Part shown: positions 48,347 through 60,834 of the stretch, in pieces
Position numbering within the stretch: position 1 is the first letter of the stretch
Layout: every line of letters starts with the position of its first letter
From: Rhodoferax sp.
Lineage (GTDB): Bacteria > Pseudomonadota > Gammaproteobacteria > Burkholderiales > Burkholderiaceae_C
Direction of reading: 5' to 3'
NCBI RefSeq assembly: GCF_030697375.1
Contig: NZ_JAUYQD010000004.1
Location: forward strand, 93,320 to 157,319
Length of the DNA: 64,000 nucleotides
The notes under the pieces: generated by a model
Told to the model about the DNA's origin: nothing
The model's database searches: none
What the model saw: the letters and a program-made list of their open reading frames with translations, nothing else
Program-made: the position numbers and the translations under genes

Positions 48347-49471
48347 ATGAGCAAGCAACGCATCGTGGTGGGCCTGAGTGGTGGAGTGGATTCCGCAGTC
48401 ACCGCCTACCTACTCCAACAGCAGGGCCATGAGGTCGTCGGCATCTTCATGAAGAACTGGGAGGATGACGACCAGGACGATGAAAACGGCAAATACTGCT
48501 CCTCCAACATCGATTTTGTCGACGCCGCCGCCGTCGCCGATGTGCTGGGCATTGAGATTGAGCACGTCAACTTTGCCGCCGAATACCGGGACCGCGTGTT
48601 CTCCGAGTTTCTGCGCGAGTACCAGGCCGGACGCACGCCCAACCCCGACATCCTGTGCAACGCCGAAATCAAGTTCAAGGCCTTTTTGGACCATGCGATG
48701 CGCCTGGGTGCCGAGAAGATTGCCACCGGGCATTACGCCCGGGTGCGGCTGAACGCAGCCACGGGCCAACACGAGTTGCTCAAAGGGCTGGACCCGTCCA
48801 AGGACCAAAGCTACTTCCTGCACCGGCTGAACCAGGCCCAGCTGTCCAAAACCCTGTTCCCGGTGGGTGAGCTGCACAAGACGGAAGTGCGACGCATTGC
48901 CGACGAAATTGGCCTGCCCAACGCCAAAAAGAAAGACTCCACCGGCATCTGTTTCATTGGCGAGCGGCCGTTTCGGGACTTTCTGAACCGCTACATCTCC
49001 AAGGAACCCGGCCCCATCAAAGATGCCAAGGGTCGCACCATTGGCCAGCACGTGGGTCTGTCGTTCTACACCCTGGGCCAGCGCCAGGGCTTGGGCATTG
49101 GCGGCCTCAAGGCCAAAGGGGCACAAAAAGGCGGTGGTGAACACGCCCCCTGGTTTGTCGCCCGCAAGGACATGCAGTCCAACACCCTGTGGGTGGTGCA
49201 AGGGCATGACCATCCGTGGCTGCAATCCTTGTCACTGGAGGCGTTGGACGCCAGCTGGGTTGCCGGCACGCCGCCGCCCGTGGGCCTGCTGGCGGCGAAA
49301 ACCCGCTATCGGCAAAGTGACGCGGCATGTGCATTGACCCGCGCCACCGCCGCAGAGTTCTCCCTCGCGTTTCAAGATGCCCAGTGGGCGGTCACCCCAG
49401 GCCAGTCCGCCGTGTTGTACGACGGCGAAGTGTGTCTGGGCGGCGGTGTGATCGCCGCAGCCCAGGCCTGA
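48347..49471 (+). CDS. mnmA: tRNA-specific 2-thiouridylase MnmA
   Basis: Protein of 374 residues that thiolates U34 of Lys, Glu and Gln tRNAs. The PP-loop is [16 protein letters not shown]. The catalytic cysteines lie in [12 protein letters not shown] and [21 protein letters not shown] and the C-terminal beta domain ([10 protein letters not shown]) are present. It converges with the CsoR-family regulator gene 13 nt downstream. Confidence 0.96.
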   Translation: MSKQRIVVGLSGGVDSAVTAYLLQQQGHEVVGIFMKNWEDDDQDDENGKYCSSNIDFVDAAAVADVLGIEIEHVNFAAEYRDRVFSEFLREYQAGRTPNPDILCNAEIKFKAFLDHAMRLGAEKIATGHYARVRLNAATGQHELLKGLDPSKDQSYFLHRLNQAQLSKTLFPVGELHKTEVRRIADEIGLPNAKKKDSTGICFIGERPFRDFLNRYISKEPGPIKDAKGRTIGQHVGLSFYTLGQRQGLGIGGLKAKGAQKGGGEHAPWFVARKDMQSNTLWVVQGHDHPWLQSLSLEALDASWVAGTPPPVGLLAAKTRYRQSDAACALTRATAAEFSLAFQDAQWAVTPGQSAVLYDGEVCLGGGVIAAAQA

Positions 49472-49484
49472 TTCAGACCCAGCG

Positions 49485-49775
49485 TCAGCCCATGCGGGCG
49501 AGCAGGGTCTCCATGTCTTTCAGCATGGCATCCAGACTGGCCTTTTGTTCGGCGTCGGGGTGGATACGCGACTCCAACTCCTGCTCCATAAAACACACCG
49601 TCATGCGCAAATAGGTGCTGTCCAGCGCCTTGCGCACGGCGGAAAACTGCTGCCCGATTTTCAGGCAGTCTTCGCCCTCCTCCACCATGCGCTGGATCCC
49701 GCGGATCTGCCCTTCGGCGCGGCGCAGGCGGTTGAGGACATCGGTACGGGCTTGGGTTTTATTCAATACGGTCAT
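49485..49775 (-). CDS. CsoR/DUF156-family transcriptional repressor, variant cysteine pattern
   Basis: About 96 residues, all-helical, from MTVLNKTQARTDVLNRLRRA; an alternative ATG at 49823 would add 16 residues. LRRAEGQIRGIQRMVEEGEDC is the family start, with Cys37 in the conserved position. The His and second Cys of copper-sensing CsoR (25 and 29 residues later) are Phe62 and Glu66. Instead Cys61 lies 24 residues after Cys37. Copper sensing as in CsoR is therefore unlikely. The sqr-containing operon suggests reactive-sulfur sensing, an inference. It is the last gene of its probable operon. Confidence 0.85.
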   Translation of the reverse strand: MTVLNKTQARTDVLNRLRRAEGQIRGIQRMVEEGEDCLKIGQQFSAVRKALDSTYLRMTVCFMEQELESRIHPDAEQKASLDAMLKDMETLLARMG

Positions 49776-49836
49776 GGCGCAGATTTCATCACTTATCGAT
49801 TCGGACACTGCATTTTCGCCCATGGTGGTCCTTGGC

Positions 49837-50061
49837 TCAGCGTCCGCAGGAGGGGCCCGCATCGGACACCCCGAGTTTGCGCAGCAAAATCCCAGGGGGG
49901 CAGAAGTTGGTGAACCCGGACTGGAACAGGTTAAAGCCCACAAAGGCGGTGAAGGCCAAGGCCCATTGGCTGTAGAACAAGGGGCTGCCCTCCACGCCCA
50001 AGGCCAGTGAAAGCATGACAAAAAAGCCAGCCATGATGCGGATGTAACGGTCAACGGTCAT
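49837..50061 (-). CDS. DUF2892 family small membrane protein
   Basis: Protein of 74 residues with two hydrophobic segments (IMAGFFVMLSLALGV and WALAFTAFVGFNLFQSGFTN) followed by CPPGILLRKLGV, the DUF2892/YgaP C-terminal membrane signature. Such proteins, alone or fused to rhodanese domains, accompany sulfide and persulfide genes. ATG 50061 (MTVDRYIRIMAGFF) is preferred. Function otherwise unknown. Confidence 0.85.
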   Translation of the reverse strand: MTVDRYIRIMAGFFVMLSLALGVEGSPLFYSQWALAFTAFVGFNLFQSGFTNFCPPGILLRKLGVSDAGPSCGR

Positions 50062-50105
50062 ACAAATACTCCTCAGTAAAAAAACAAACAAGAAAACCAA
50101 ATGGT

Positions 50106-54736
<4,631 letters not shown>

Positions 54737-54742
54737 GGTGGG

Positions 54743-55846
54743 CTACTTCTTGGACTTGAGCGATATCGCAGGGGCCATGCCGGCACGGATCGGGTCCAGC
54801 GCAACGACGTCACCCGCCGCCACACCGGCCAAGACCTCTACCCCGTCCGCGCCCTGTTGCGCACCCAGTCGGACTGCGCGCAACGCAAATCCGCTGGCGG
54901 ATGCAAGGTATACCGCTGTCAGCTCCCCGCGGCGCAGAATGGCCGCTGGCGGCAACAACAACTTGGGCGCCGTCACAGCTTGCGCTTGCGAGAAACGAAC
55001 ACGCACCTGCTGGCCGGGTACCAACGCCGCACTCTCCTTGGCCGGAAGTTCCAGACGCCATTCCGTAGTTTGTGCCACAGGGTCCGCTGACGGAACGGCG
55101 CTACGGGCCACCGGCGCAATCCATTGCGATGCCCCCCCGGTGTCGTCCACTTGAACAGTGGTTTGCGCCGCTGTGCGAACCACCTGGGTGCGTGACCCTG
55201 GCACCTGAACCACTGCGCGCAAGGGCTGCGGCGCATACACCGTTACCAGCGGCGCGCCAGGTACCGCCAGGTCACCCGCCTGCGCATGTGTTTGCAATAC
55301 CCAGCCATCGTAAGGTGCGCTGACTCGGGTAAAGCCTTGGGAAATGCTGGACTGCTTTGCCGCGGCGGCGGCTTGGTCGCGCGCCGCCACGCCCCCTTGG
55401 TACTGGGCGTCTGCGGTATCCAATGCGGCCTTGCTGACAAAACCCTTGCTTTGCAGGTCCCGGGTCCGCTCCAGATGGGCCTGTGCGTTGCGCAGCTCGG
55501 CTTGCGCTTGGTTGATCTGGGCCTGGCTTTTTTGCACCCCCACCATCGCTTCCCTGTCGTCAATCGTCGCCAGCAATTGCCCCGCCCGCACCCGGTCCCC
55601 GGCCTTGACCAGCAAAACCGCAATTCGTCCAGACGCCTGGGCCGACAGGGTGCTTTGCTTGACCGCTTGGATCACACCGTCAAGTTCATACACCGAACCG
55701 ACCACCCTGGCTTGGGCAACCACGGTCGGAATCGCGCCAGATTGGGCCATTGCCGGTGCTACCAACATGGCCATCACCAGCCAGCTTCCACACGCGCCAC
55801 AGGTCAGCAAGCGGTGAGCGCCAAAAGGAAAATTCAAAAATTTCAT
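54743..55846 (-). CDS. RND efflux periplasmic adaptor (membrane fusion protein)
   Basis: Protein of 367 residues. A signal peptide ends near APAMAQ. A barrel-sandwich/lipoyl half precedes and follows a coiled-coil hairpin (QAQINQAQAELRNAQAHLER), with VSAPYDGWVLQTHAQAGDLA as second half-motif and a beta-barrel domain. It starts the operon with an AAGGAGA site and precedes the pump gene by 6 nt. Confidence 0.92.
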   Translation of the reverse strand: MKFLNFPFGAHRLLTCGACGSWLVMAMLVAPAMAQSGAIPTVVAQARVVGSVYELDGVIQAVKQSTLSAQASGRIAVLLVKAGDRVRAGQLLATIDDREAMVGVQKSQAQINQAQAELRNAQAHLERTRDLQSKGFVSKAALDTADAQYQGGVAARDQAAAAAKQSSISQGFTRVSAPYDGWVLQTHAQAGDLAVPGAPLVTVYAPQPLRAVVQVPGSRTQVVRTAAQTTVQVDDTGGASQWIAPVARSAVPSADPVAQTTEWRLELPAKESAALVPGQQVRVRFSQAQAVTAPKLLLPPAAILRRGELTAVYLASASGFALRAVRLGAQQGADGVEVLAGVAAGDVVALDPIRAGMAPAISLKSKK

Positions 55847-55858
55847 ACCATCTCCTTG

Positions 55859-55896
55859 ATACCCTATGCAGTATATACGTATACCCTATAGAGTAT
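55859..55896. promoter_or_regulatory. Two 16-bp operator-like palindromes upstream of the RND-sqr operon
   Basis: ATACCCTATGCAGTAT (55859-55874) and ATACCCTATAGAGTAT (55881-55896) differ at two positions and repeat every 22 bp, about two helical turns. Their ends are ATAC/GTAT inverted repeats, and on the minus strand both end in GGGTAT. They lie just upstream of the adaptor's ribosome site. The form resembles the ATACCC...GGGTAT operators I recall for CsoR-family repressors, so they are likely bound by the regulator encoded at the end of this operon. Confidence 0.7.
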
Positions 55897-56175
55897 CAAG
55901 AGAAATCGAAATTACCCAAACAAGGGCGAGTTGTCCAATGCTCCGTCTTCAACCCGAAGGCCGCACGCCGTCATTGTCTGGACCCACGCTCGCAGAGATC
56001 ACAGCGCCGCTTTCGTGAAATTCTTCACACCCCAAGGAGAAAAGAGCGGCTAGACTGCAGGGCAGTATTGCCCCCCCTGCAGACGACCCAAATCCAGCGG
56101 ACCACTGCCAGAACAAACCGCATAATTGCCCTGCGCTCTTTGGCCCGACTGGGGATAACACGCCTGAGAAAAATT
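55897..56175. other. Intergenic region before the type I secretion locus
   Basis: About 280 bp between the divergent sulfide operon and the small conserved protein gene. In-frame openness continues from upstream on the plus strand, but codon content there is poor and no ribosome site or family resemblance is seen. It presumably contains the promoter of the secretion locus. Confidence 0.4.
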
Positions 56176-56499
56176 ATGTTTTACGTTGTCCGACATGCTG
56201 ACGGGTCCATCCAGTCCGTATCCAAGCTGCCACAGCCCGGCAGCGAACCAATCGATGAGCACCACCCGGATATCCAACTTTTTTTCAATGCGGATGGAGC
56301 GGCACCCGCGTTCAATGCGGTCGACGCGGATTTTGTGCGGGTCATCGAAGACTTGATTGATACTCTGATCATGAAAAACGTGATCCGCCACACCGACTTG
56401 CCTGCGGCAGCGCAGAAAAAACTCATGCTGCGAAAGGGGCTGCGCAACCGCGTGCAGGGTGCCTTGAATTTGTTTGGTGGCGACGACCAGGTTCTGTAA
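56176..56499 (+). CDS. Small conserved protein ('tryptophan synthase beta-like' annotation group)
   Basis: Protein of 107 residues starting MFYVVRHADGSIQSVSKLPQ, with a helical centre DADFVRVIEDLIDTLIMKNV, then DLPAAAQKKLMLRKGLRNRV. Similar proteins are often annotated, misleadingly, as tryptophan synthase beta-like; there is no PLP or barrel domain. ATG 56176 is chosen because the recognisable family start begins there. It lies 5 nt before the ABC transporter gene, suggesting a role in the adhesin secretion locus, but none is known. Confidence 0.72.
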   Translation: MFYVVRHADGSIQSVSKLPQPGSEPIDEHHPDIQLFFNADGAAPAFNAVDADFVRVIEDLIDTLIMKNVIRHTDLPAAAQKKLMLRKGLRNRVQGALNLFGGDDQVL

Positions 56500-56504
56500 C
56501 GGCC

Positions 56505-58685
56505 ATGTCTACCACCACCCTTCAATCCAGCGATGGGCGCCAAAGCGGTTGGCGCCTGGGCGAACACAGCGTCCACTTTGACCCGCTGCTGGGCAGTGTG
56601 GTGGCCATCGCCAGAATTTTCGGAATTTCCACTACCAGGGAAGCCTTGTCAGCGGGATTGCCACTGGAAAGCAATCTAATCACACCGGCTTTATTGCCAA
56701 GGGCCGCAGCGCGCGCGGGGCTGACGGTCCGCTTGGCGCGCCGTGCTTTGAGCGATTTGCGGCCGGGACTCTTGCCGGTGATCTTGCTGTTGAAAGACAA
56801 ACAAGCCTGTATCTTGCTGGAGTGGCTGGACACGGGCTCCGCTCGGGTAAGGTTCCCTGAGAGTGGCGAATCTGCCGATGTTCTCAGCCCAGTAGAACTG
56901 GAAGCCCTTTACGCTGGGGTCGTTTTTTTTGTTCGCCCGGTTTTCAATTTCGACCAGCGCGCACCGGACTCAGGACAAATCAAGGCACGACACTGGTTTT
57001 GGGGGGTGGTGATGCAGAACTGGCGCCTGTACCGCGACAGCCTTCTGGCTGCATTGGTTGTCAACCTATTCGCTTTGGCGATGCCCATGTTTTCCATGAC
57101 GGTGTATGACCGAGTGGTCCCCAACCGGGCGGAGGAAACACTGTGGGTGCTCACCATTGGTGTGTTGCTCATGATGGTGTTCGACACCGTCTTGCGGGTG
57201 TTACGCGCGTACATTTTGGATACTGCTGGCAAACGGATCGACGTCACGCTGTCTGCCAACATCATGGGACGGGTTTTGGGGCTCAAAATGGCGGACAGGC
57301 CAGCGTCTGTCGGCTCGTTTGCCGCCAATTTAAGGGCCTTTGAGTCCGTGCGCGACTTTGTTGCATCGGCCTCCATCACCACGCTGGTGGACATACCCTT
57401 CGTCCTGGTGTTTCTTGGCGTCATTGGCTGGATCTCCCCATGGCTTTTAATCCCCGTTGTGCTTTGCATCGTAAGTTTGCTGGTGGCGTCCATGGTGGTC
57501 CAGCAGAAGATGCAGGAGTTGGTAGAAGTCACGCAACGTGCATCTGCCCAGCGCAATGCCACATTGGTGGAGAGTCTGGTGGGCATCGAAACCATCAAAT
57601 TCATGGTGGCTGAAAGCAGCTTTCAACGCAAATGGGAACATTCCACCGTGTTTCTCGCCCAAAACGGCACCCAACTGAAGCTGCTGTCGTCCATCGTCAT
57701 GAATACGGCACAAATGCTGCAGCAATTGGTCTCCGTCGGCGTCTTGGTAGTAGGGGTTTACCTCCTCATGGACAACCAAATCAGCATGGGTGCGATCATT
57801 GCCGCGTCCATGCTGGCGGGACGGGCGATGGCGCCGTTTGGACAAGTCGCAGGGCTTTTGATGCAATTTCACAATGCCAAAAGCGGCTTGGCGTCCATCT
57901 CTGCCCACATGCAAACACAGCCCGAACGCGCCGATGACGCGCCGTTTTTGCACCGTGAAGGGTTTCAGGGCACGATTGAGTTCAAAAATGTGAGCTTTAC
58001 CTACCCCGGCCAACAGCAAGCGGTTTTAAGCAAGGTGTCCTTCAAAATCCACGCGGGAGAACGGGTGGCATTCATTGGGCGGGTTGGTTCGGGGAAATCC
58101 ACTCTGCAGCGCCTGATTCTGGGGCTGCATCAGCCATCCGAAGGTGCGATTTTGATTGATGGAATTGATTTGCGTCAAATTGATCCCGCAGAATTGCGCA
58201 GGGCCGCCGGATTTGTATCGCAAGACGTCAGCCTCTTTTATGGGACCTTGAAGGAAAACATCGCGTTGGGGGCACCGTTTGCCGATGACCAGGACATCAT
58301 TGCCGCCGCAGAGATTGCCGGAGTCACAGAGTTCGCGAACCGCCACCCACGGGGTTTTGACATGCCTATCGGAGAGCGGGGGGAGTCCTTGTCAGGCGGT
58401 CAGCGCCAAGCCGTCGGCATTGCGCGGGCGGTGCTGAATGATTCACCCATTTTGCTGCTGGATGAACCCAGTAGTGCCATGGACCACCAAAGCGAAGACC
58501 TGCTCAAGGCGCGTTTGCGCCGTTTCACGACGGGCAAGACCGTTGTTTTGGTCACGCACCGCACCTCCTTGCTGGAATTGGTGGACCGTCTCATCGTGGT
58601 TGACAACGGCCAAGTCATGGCAGACGGTCCTAAAGCCCAAGTGGTTGAAGCGCTGCAAGGCGGCAGAATCGGAAGAGCCAATTGA
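56505..58685 (+). CDS. Type I secretion ABC transporter, permease/ATPase (LssB/LapB-like)
   Basis: Protein of 726 residues. An N-terminal C39-like domain (about 25-140) lacks the catalytic Cys, as in transporters of RTX proteins. A six-segment membrane domain is followed by the ATPase with Walker A GRVGSGKST (about 525), signature LSGGQRQAVGIARA (about 629) and Walker B ILLLDEPSSAMD (about 648). It should export the large adhesin encoded downstream, with the HlyD-like adaptor whose ATG overlaps its stop. Confidence 0.93.
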   Translation: MSTTTLQSSDGRQSGWRLGEHSVHFDPLLGSVVAIARIFGISTTREALSAGLPLESNLITPALLPRAAARAGLTVRLARRALSDLRPGLLPVILLLKDKQACILLEWLDTGSARVRFPESGESADVLSPVELEALYAGVVFFVRPVFNFDQRAPDSGQIKARHWFWGVVMQNWRLYRDSLLAALVVNLFALAMPMFSMTVYDRVVPNRAEETLWVLTIGVLLMMVFDTVLRVLRAYILDTAGKRIDVTLSANIMGRVLGLKMADRPASVGSFAANLRAFESVRDFVASASITTLVDIPFVLVFLGVIGWISPWLLIPVVLCIVSLLVASMVVQQKMQELVEVTQRASAQRNATLVESLVGIETIKFMVAESSFQRKWEHSTVFLAQNGTQLKLLSSIVMNTAQMLQQLVSVGVLVVGVYLLMDNQISMGAIIAASMLAGRAMAPFGQVAGLLMQFHNAKSGLASISAHMQTQPERADDAPFLHREGFQGTIEFKNVSFTYPGQQQAVLSKVSFKIHAGERVAFIGRVGSGKSTLQRLILGLHQPSEGAILIDGIDLRQIDPAELRRAAGFVSQDVSLFYGTLKENIALGAPFADDQDIIAAAEIAGVTEFANRHPRGFDMPIGERGESLSGGQRQAVGIARAVLNDSPILLLDEPSSAMDHQSEDLLKARLRRFTTGKTVVLVTHRTSLLELVDRLIVVDNGQVMADGPKAQVVEALQGGRIGRAN

Positions 58686-60097
58686 TGGGATCCACGACAC
58701 CCCCTTCACGCGCCAAGCGAATGTGGAATCGCTTTTACCGCTGGTGCTCCCGCTGGATGGATGCGGGGATGAAGGCGCTTGCTGGCCAACAGCAGGATCT
58801 GGATGGCGATTTCGACGCCAATGCGGATTGGGCCATTGCAGAGCAAACGCCAAGAGGGGCGCGCATCGTTGTCTGGCTGAGTTTGGCGGCGGTATTGACG
58901 CTCATTGTGTGGGCCGCTTTTGCGGTTCTGGATGAAGTGACCCGGGGCGAGGGGAAGGTCATCCCCACCCGGCAAATACAAATTTTGCAAAGCCTGGATG
59001 GGGGCATTGTTTCCGAGATACTGGTCAAAGAAGGCCAAAGCGTCAAAATCGGGGACTTGTTGCTTAAGGTGGATCCCACACGGATGGTTTCTTCGTTACG
59101 CGAGAACCAGTCGCAGTATTTGTCGCTGCTGGCCAAAGCGGCTCGCTTACAGGCGCTCGCGGATGGGGCGCGGTTTATTCCACCTCCAGCGGTTGCCCAG
59201 GAAGCGCCAGAAATCGTCGCCCAGGAGCGTGCACTGTACGAGTCGCGACGGGCGGAATTGGATGCCACCATTGGGGTATTCCGACAACAAGCATCGCAAC
59301 GCTCCCAAGAACTAATCTCTGCCAAAGCACGCCGTGAACAAGCCTCCCAAAGCTACACATTGACCGCCCGGGAGCTGGAGATGACACGCCCTTTGGTCAA
59401 AACAGGTGCTGTTTCTGATGTTGAGCTGTTGCGACTGGAACGGGATGTCGCCCGCTACCGAGGTGAACGCGACAGCGCGAACTCGGACATTCCCAGACTG
59501 GAGTCCTCGGTTCTCGAAGCGAGCCGAAAAATGCAAGAGGTTGAACTGACGTTTCGCAACGTTGCACGGTCTGAGCTCAGTGAAGTCAATGCAAAAATAA
59601 GCGCCCTTTCCGAAGGCAGTGCCGCTTTGGAAGACCGCGTCAACCAAACGGAGATTCGGTCTCCCGTCAACGGGACCGTCAAACAGCTCAAAGTCAACAC
59701 CGTCGGGGGCGTCGTGCAACCCGGCAAGGATGTCATTGAACTGGTCCCCTCGGACGACGCCTTGCTGCTGGAAGCACGCGTGCTGCCCAAAGACATTGCC
59801 TTTCTGCGCCCCGGCCAAAAGGCTTTGGTCAAGTTTACGGCCTACGATTACTCAACATACGGCGGCCTGGAGGCCACGCTGGAGCACATCAGTGCCGACA
59901 GTGTGCTGGACGACAAAGGAAACGCTTATTTTCTGGTTCGTGTGCGTACCTTGTCCACAACCATCGGCCCCCATAATTTTCCCATCATCCCCGGTATGGT
60001 CGTGGAAGTTGACATCCTGACCGGCAAGAAGTCCGTGCTCTCCTACTTACTGAAACCCATACTGAGAGCCAAGGCCAAGGCAATGACAGAACGATGA
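58682..60097 (+). CDS. HlyD-family type I secretion periplasmic adaptor
   Basis: Protein of 471 residues with a single N-terminal membrane segment at about 60-80 (RIVVWLSLAAVLTLIVWAAF). A lipoyl half-motif follows (LQSLDGGIVSEILVKEGQSV), then a long coiled coil (about 175-310), the second half-motif (TEIRSPVNGTVKQLKVNTVG) and a C-terminal beta domain. It bridges the ABC transporter and a TolC-type channel not seen in the window. It overlaps both neighbours. Confidence 0.93.
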   Translation: MMGSTTPPSRAKRMWNRFYRWCSRWMDAGMKALAGQQQDLDGDFDANADWAIAEQTPRGARIVVWLSLAAVLTLIVWAAFAVLDEVTRGEGKVIPTRQIQILQSLDGGIVSEILVKEGQSVKIGDLLLKVDPTRMVSSLRENQSQYLSLLAKAARLQALADGARFIPPPAVAQEAPEIVAQERALYESRRAELDATIGVFRQQASQRSQELISAKARREQASQSYTLTARELEMTRPLVKTGAVSDVELLRLERDVARYRGERDSANSDIPRLESSVLEASRKMQEVELTFRNVARSELSEVNAKISALSEGSAALEDRVNQTEIRSPVNGTVKQLKVNTVGGVVQPGKDVIELVPSDDALLLEARVLPKDIAFLRPGQKALVKFTAYDYSTYGGLEATLEHISADSVLDDKGNAYFLVRVRTLSTTIGPHNFPIIPGMVVEVDILTGKKSVLSYLLKPILRAKAKAMTER

Positions 60098-60732
60098 CCC
60101 GCGCTCCCCATCTCCTATTTGTGTCCGCTGACCCAGGGCTACTAAACCACTGGCAGCGCGCCCTTGACAGGTGCGTGACGACAACATATTCCCGCTTGAT
60201 CGATGTGCCGCCGCCTGCAAGCAGTGGTGATATGGTGGTGTGGCTTGACTTGTCTGTGCCAGACATCGCGGCCTGGACACATCCGATTTGGGCGAAACTG
60301 CTCAAAACACAGCAAATGAAGGTCGTGGCGGCGAGTTCCAACCCCAACGACAATGAGGCCATCCAAGCCTTGGATGCCGGTTGCGCGGCCTACTGCCACG
60401 CTTTTGCCGACGCAGCTACCCTGTTGCAAGTGAAAGAAGTCGTTCAAGCGGGACACGTTTGGATTGGCCCCACACTCATGCAACGGCTGATTCACAGCGC
60501 ACACCGGGCCGCTGCCTCAAGCATACCGCCCCAACTGGACTGGGGTAACGGCCTGACCCAAAGAGAGCGGGAAGTCGCTGTTTTGGCAGCCAATGGCGCA
60601 TCCAACCAGGACATATCGCGGGATTGCAGCATCTCGGAAAGAACCGTCAAAGCCCATTTGAGCGCAGTGTTTGACAAATTGAACCTGACCGACCGCCTGC
60701 AACTGGCATTGAGAGTCCACGGCATTCATTAA
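60094..60732 (+). CDS. LuxR-family regulator with degenerate receiver-like domain
   Basis: Protein of 212 residues. The C-terminal LuxR helix-turn-helix runs from about 150 (LTQREREVAVLAANGASNQD ... ISERTVKAHLSAVFDKLNLT). The N-terminal 120 residues look like a receiver fold, but the acidic pocket near the start is missing (LLFVSADPGLL has a single Asp). Only WLDLSVPD offers a possible phospho-acceptor, so phosphorylation is doubtful. Its position between the secretion genes and the adhesin suggests local control of adhesin expression. Confidence 0.83.
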   Translation: MTRAPHLLFVSADPGLLNHWQRALDRCVTTTYSRLIDVPPPASSGDMVVWLDLSVPDIAAWTHPIWAKLLKTQQMKVVAASSNPNDNEAIQALDAGCAAYCHAFADAATLLQVKEVVQAGHVWIGPTLMQRLIHSAHRAAASSIPPQLDWGNGLTQREREVAVLAANGASNQDISRDCSISERTVKAHLSAVFDKLNLTDRLQLALRVHGIH

Positions 60733-60763
60733 GTACCCAAACTACACAAAAACCTGTACTTAA
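60729..60763. promoter_or_regulatory. 8-bp inverted repeat upstream of the adhesin gene
   Basis: TTAAGTAC (60729-60736) and GTACTTAA (60756-60763) are perfect inverted repeats 27 bp apart centre to centre. The left arm includes the stop codon of the regulator gene. It could be an operator for a dimeric regulator, such as the LuxR protein just upstream, or an mRNA hairpin. Confidence 0.5.
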
Positions 60764-60795
60764 GGACAATAGCGTATCGCCTTGCGGCACTTTAC

Positions 60796-60821
60796 ATTCA
60801 GCAAATCTATCTTTGCTGAAT
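60796..60821 (+). promoter_or_regulatory. 10-bp hairpin in the adhesin leader
   Basis: ATTCAGCAAA (60796-60805) pairs with TTTGCTGAAT (60812-60821) around a 6-nt loop. It ends just before the CTGGAG ribosome site, so it could affect translation start, or be a regulator site at DNA level. No T-run follows, which argues against a terminator. Confidence 0.6.
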
Positions 60822-60834
60822 TCTGGAGTCCCGC

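Noticed and set aside
49485..49775. Canonical copper-sensing CsoR
   Set aside because: The His and second Cys required for Cu(I) are Phe and Glu, and no copper gene is in the operon.
55750..56175. Extension of the small protein gene at 56176 to an upstream start
   Set aside because: The extra codons cross the operator region and adaptor start of the divergent operon and do not resemble the family; the recognisable start is at 56176.
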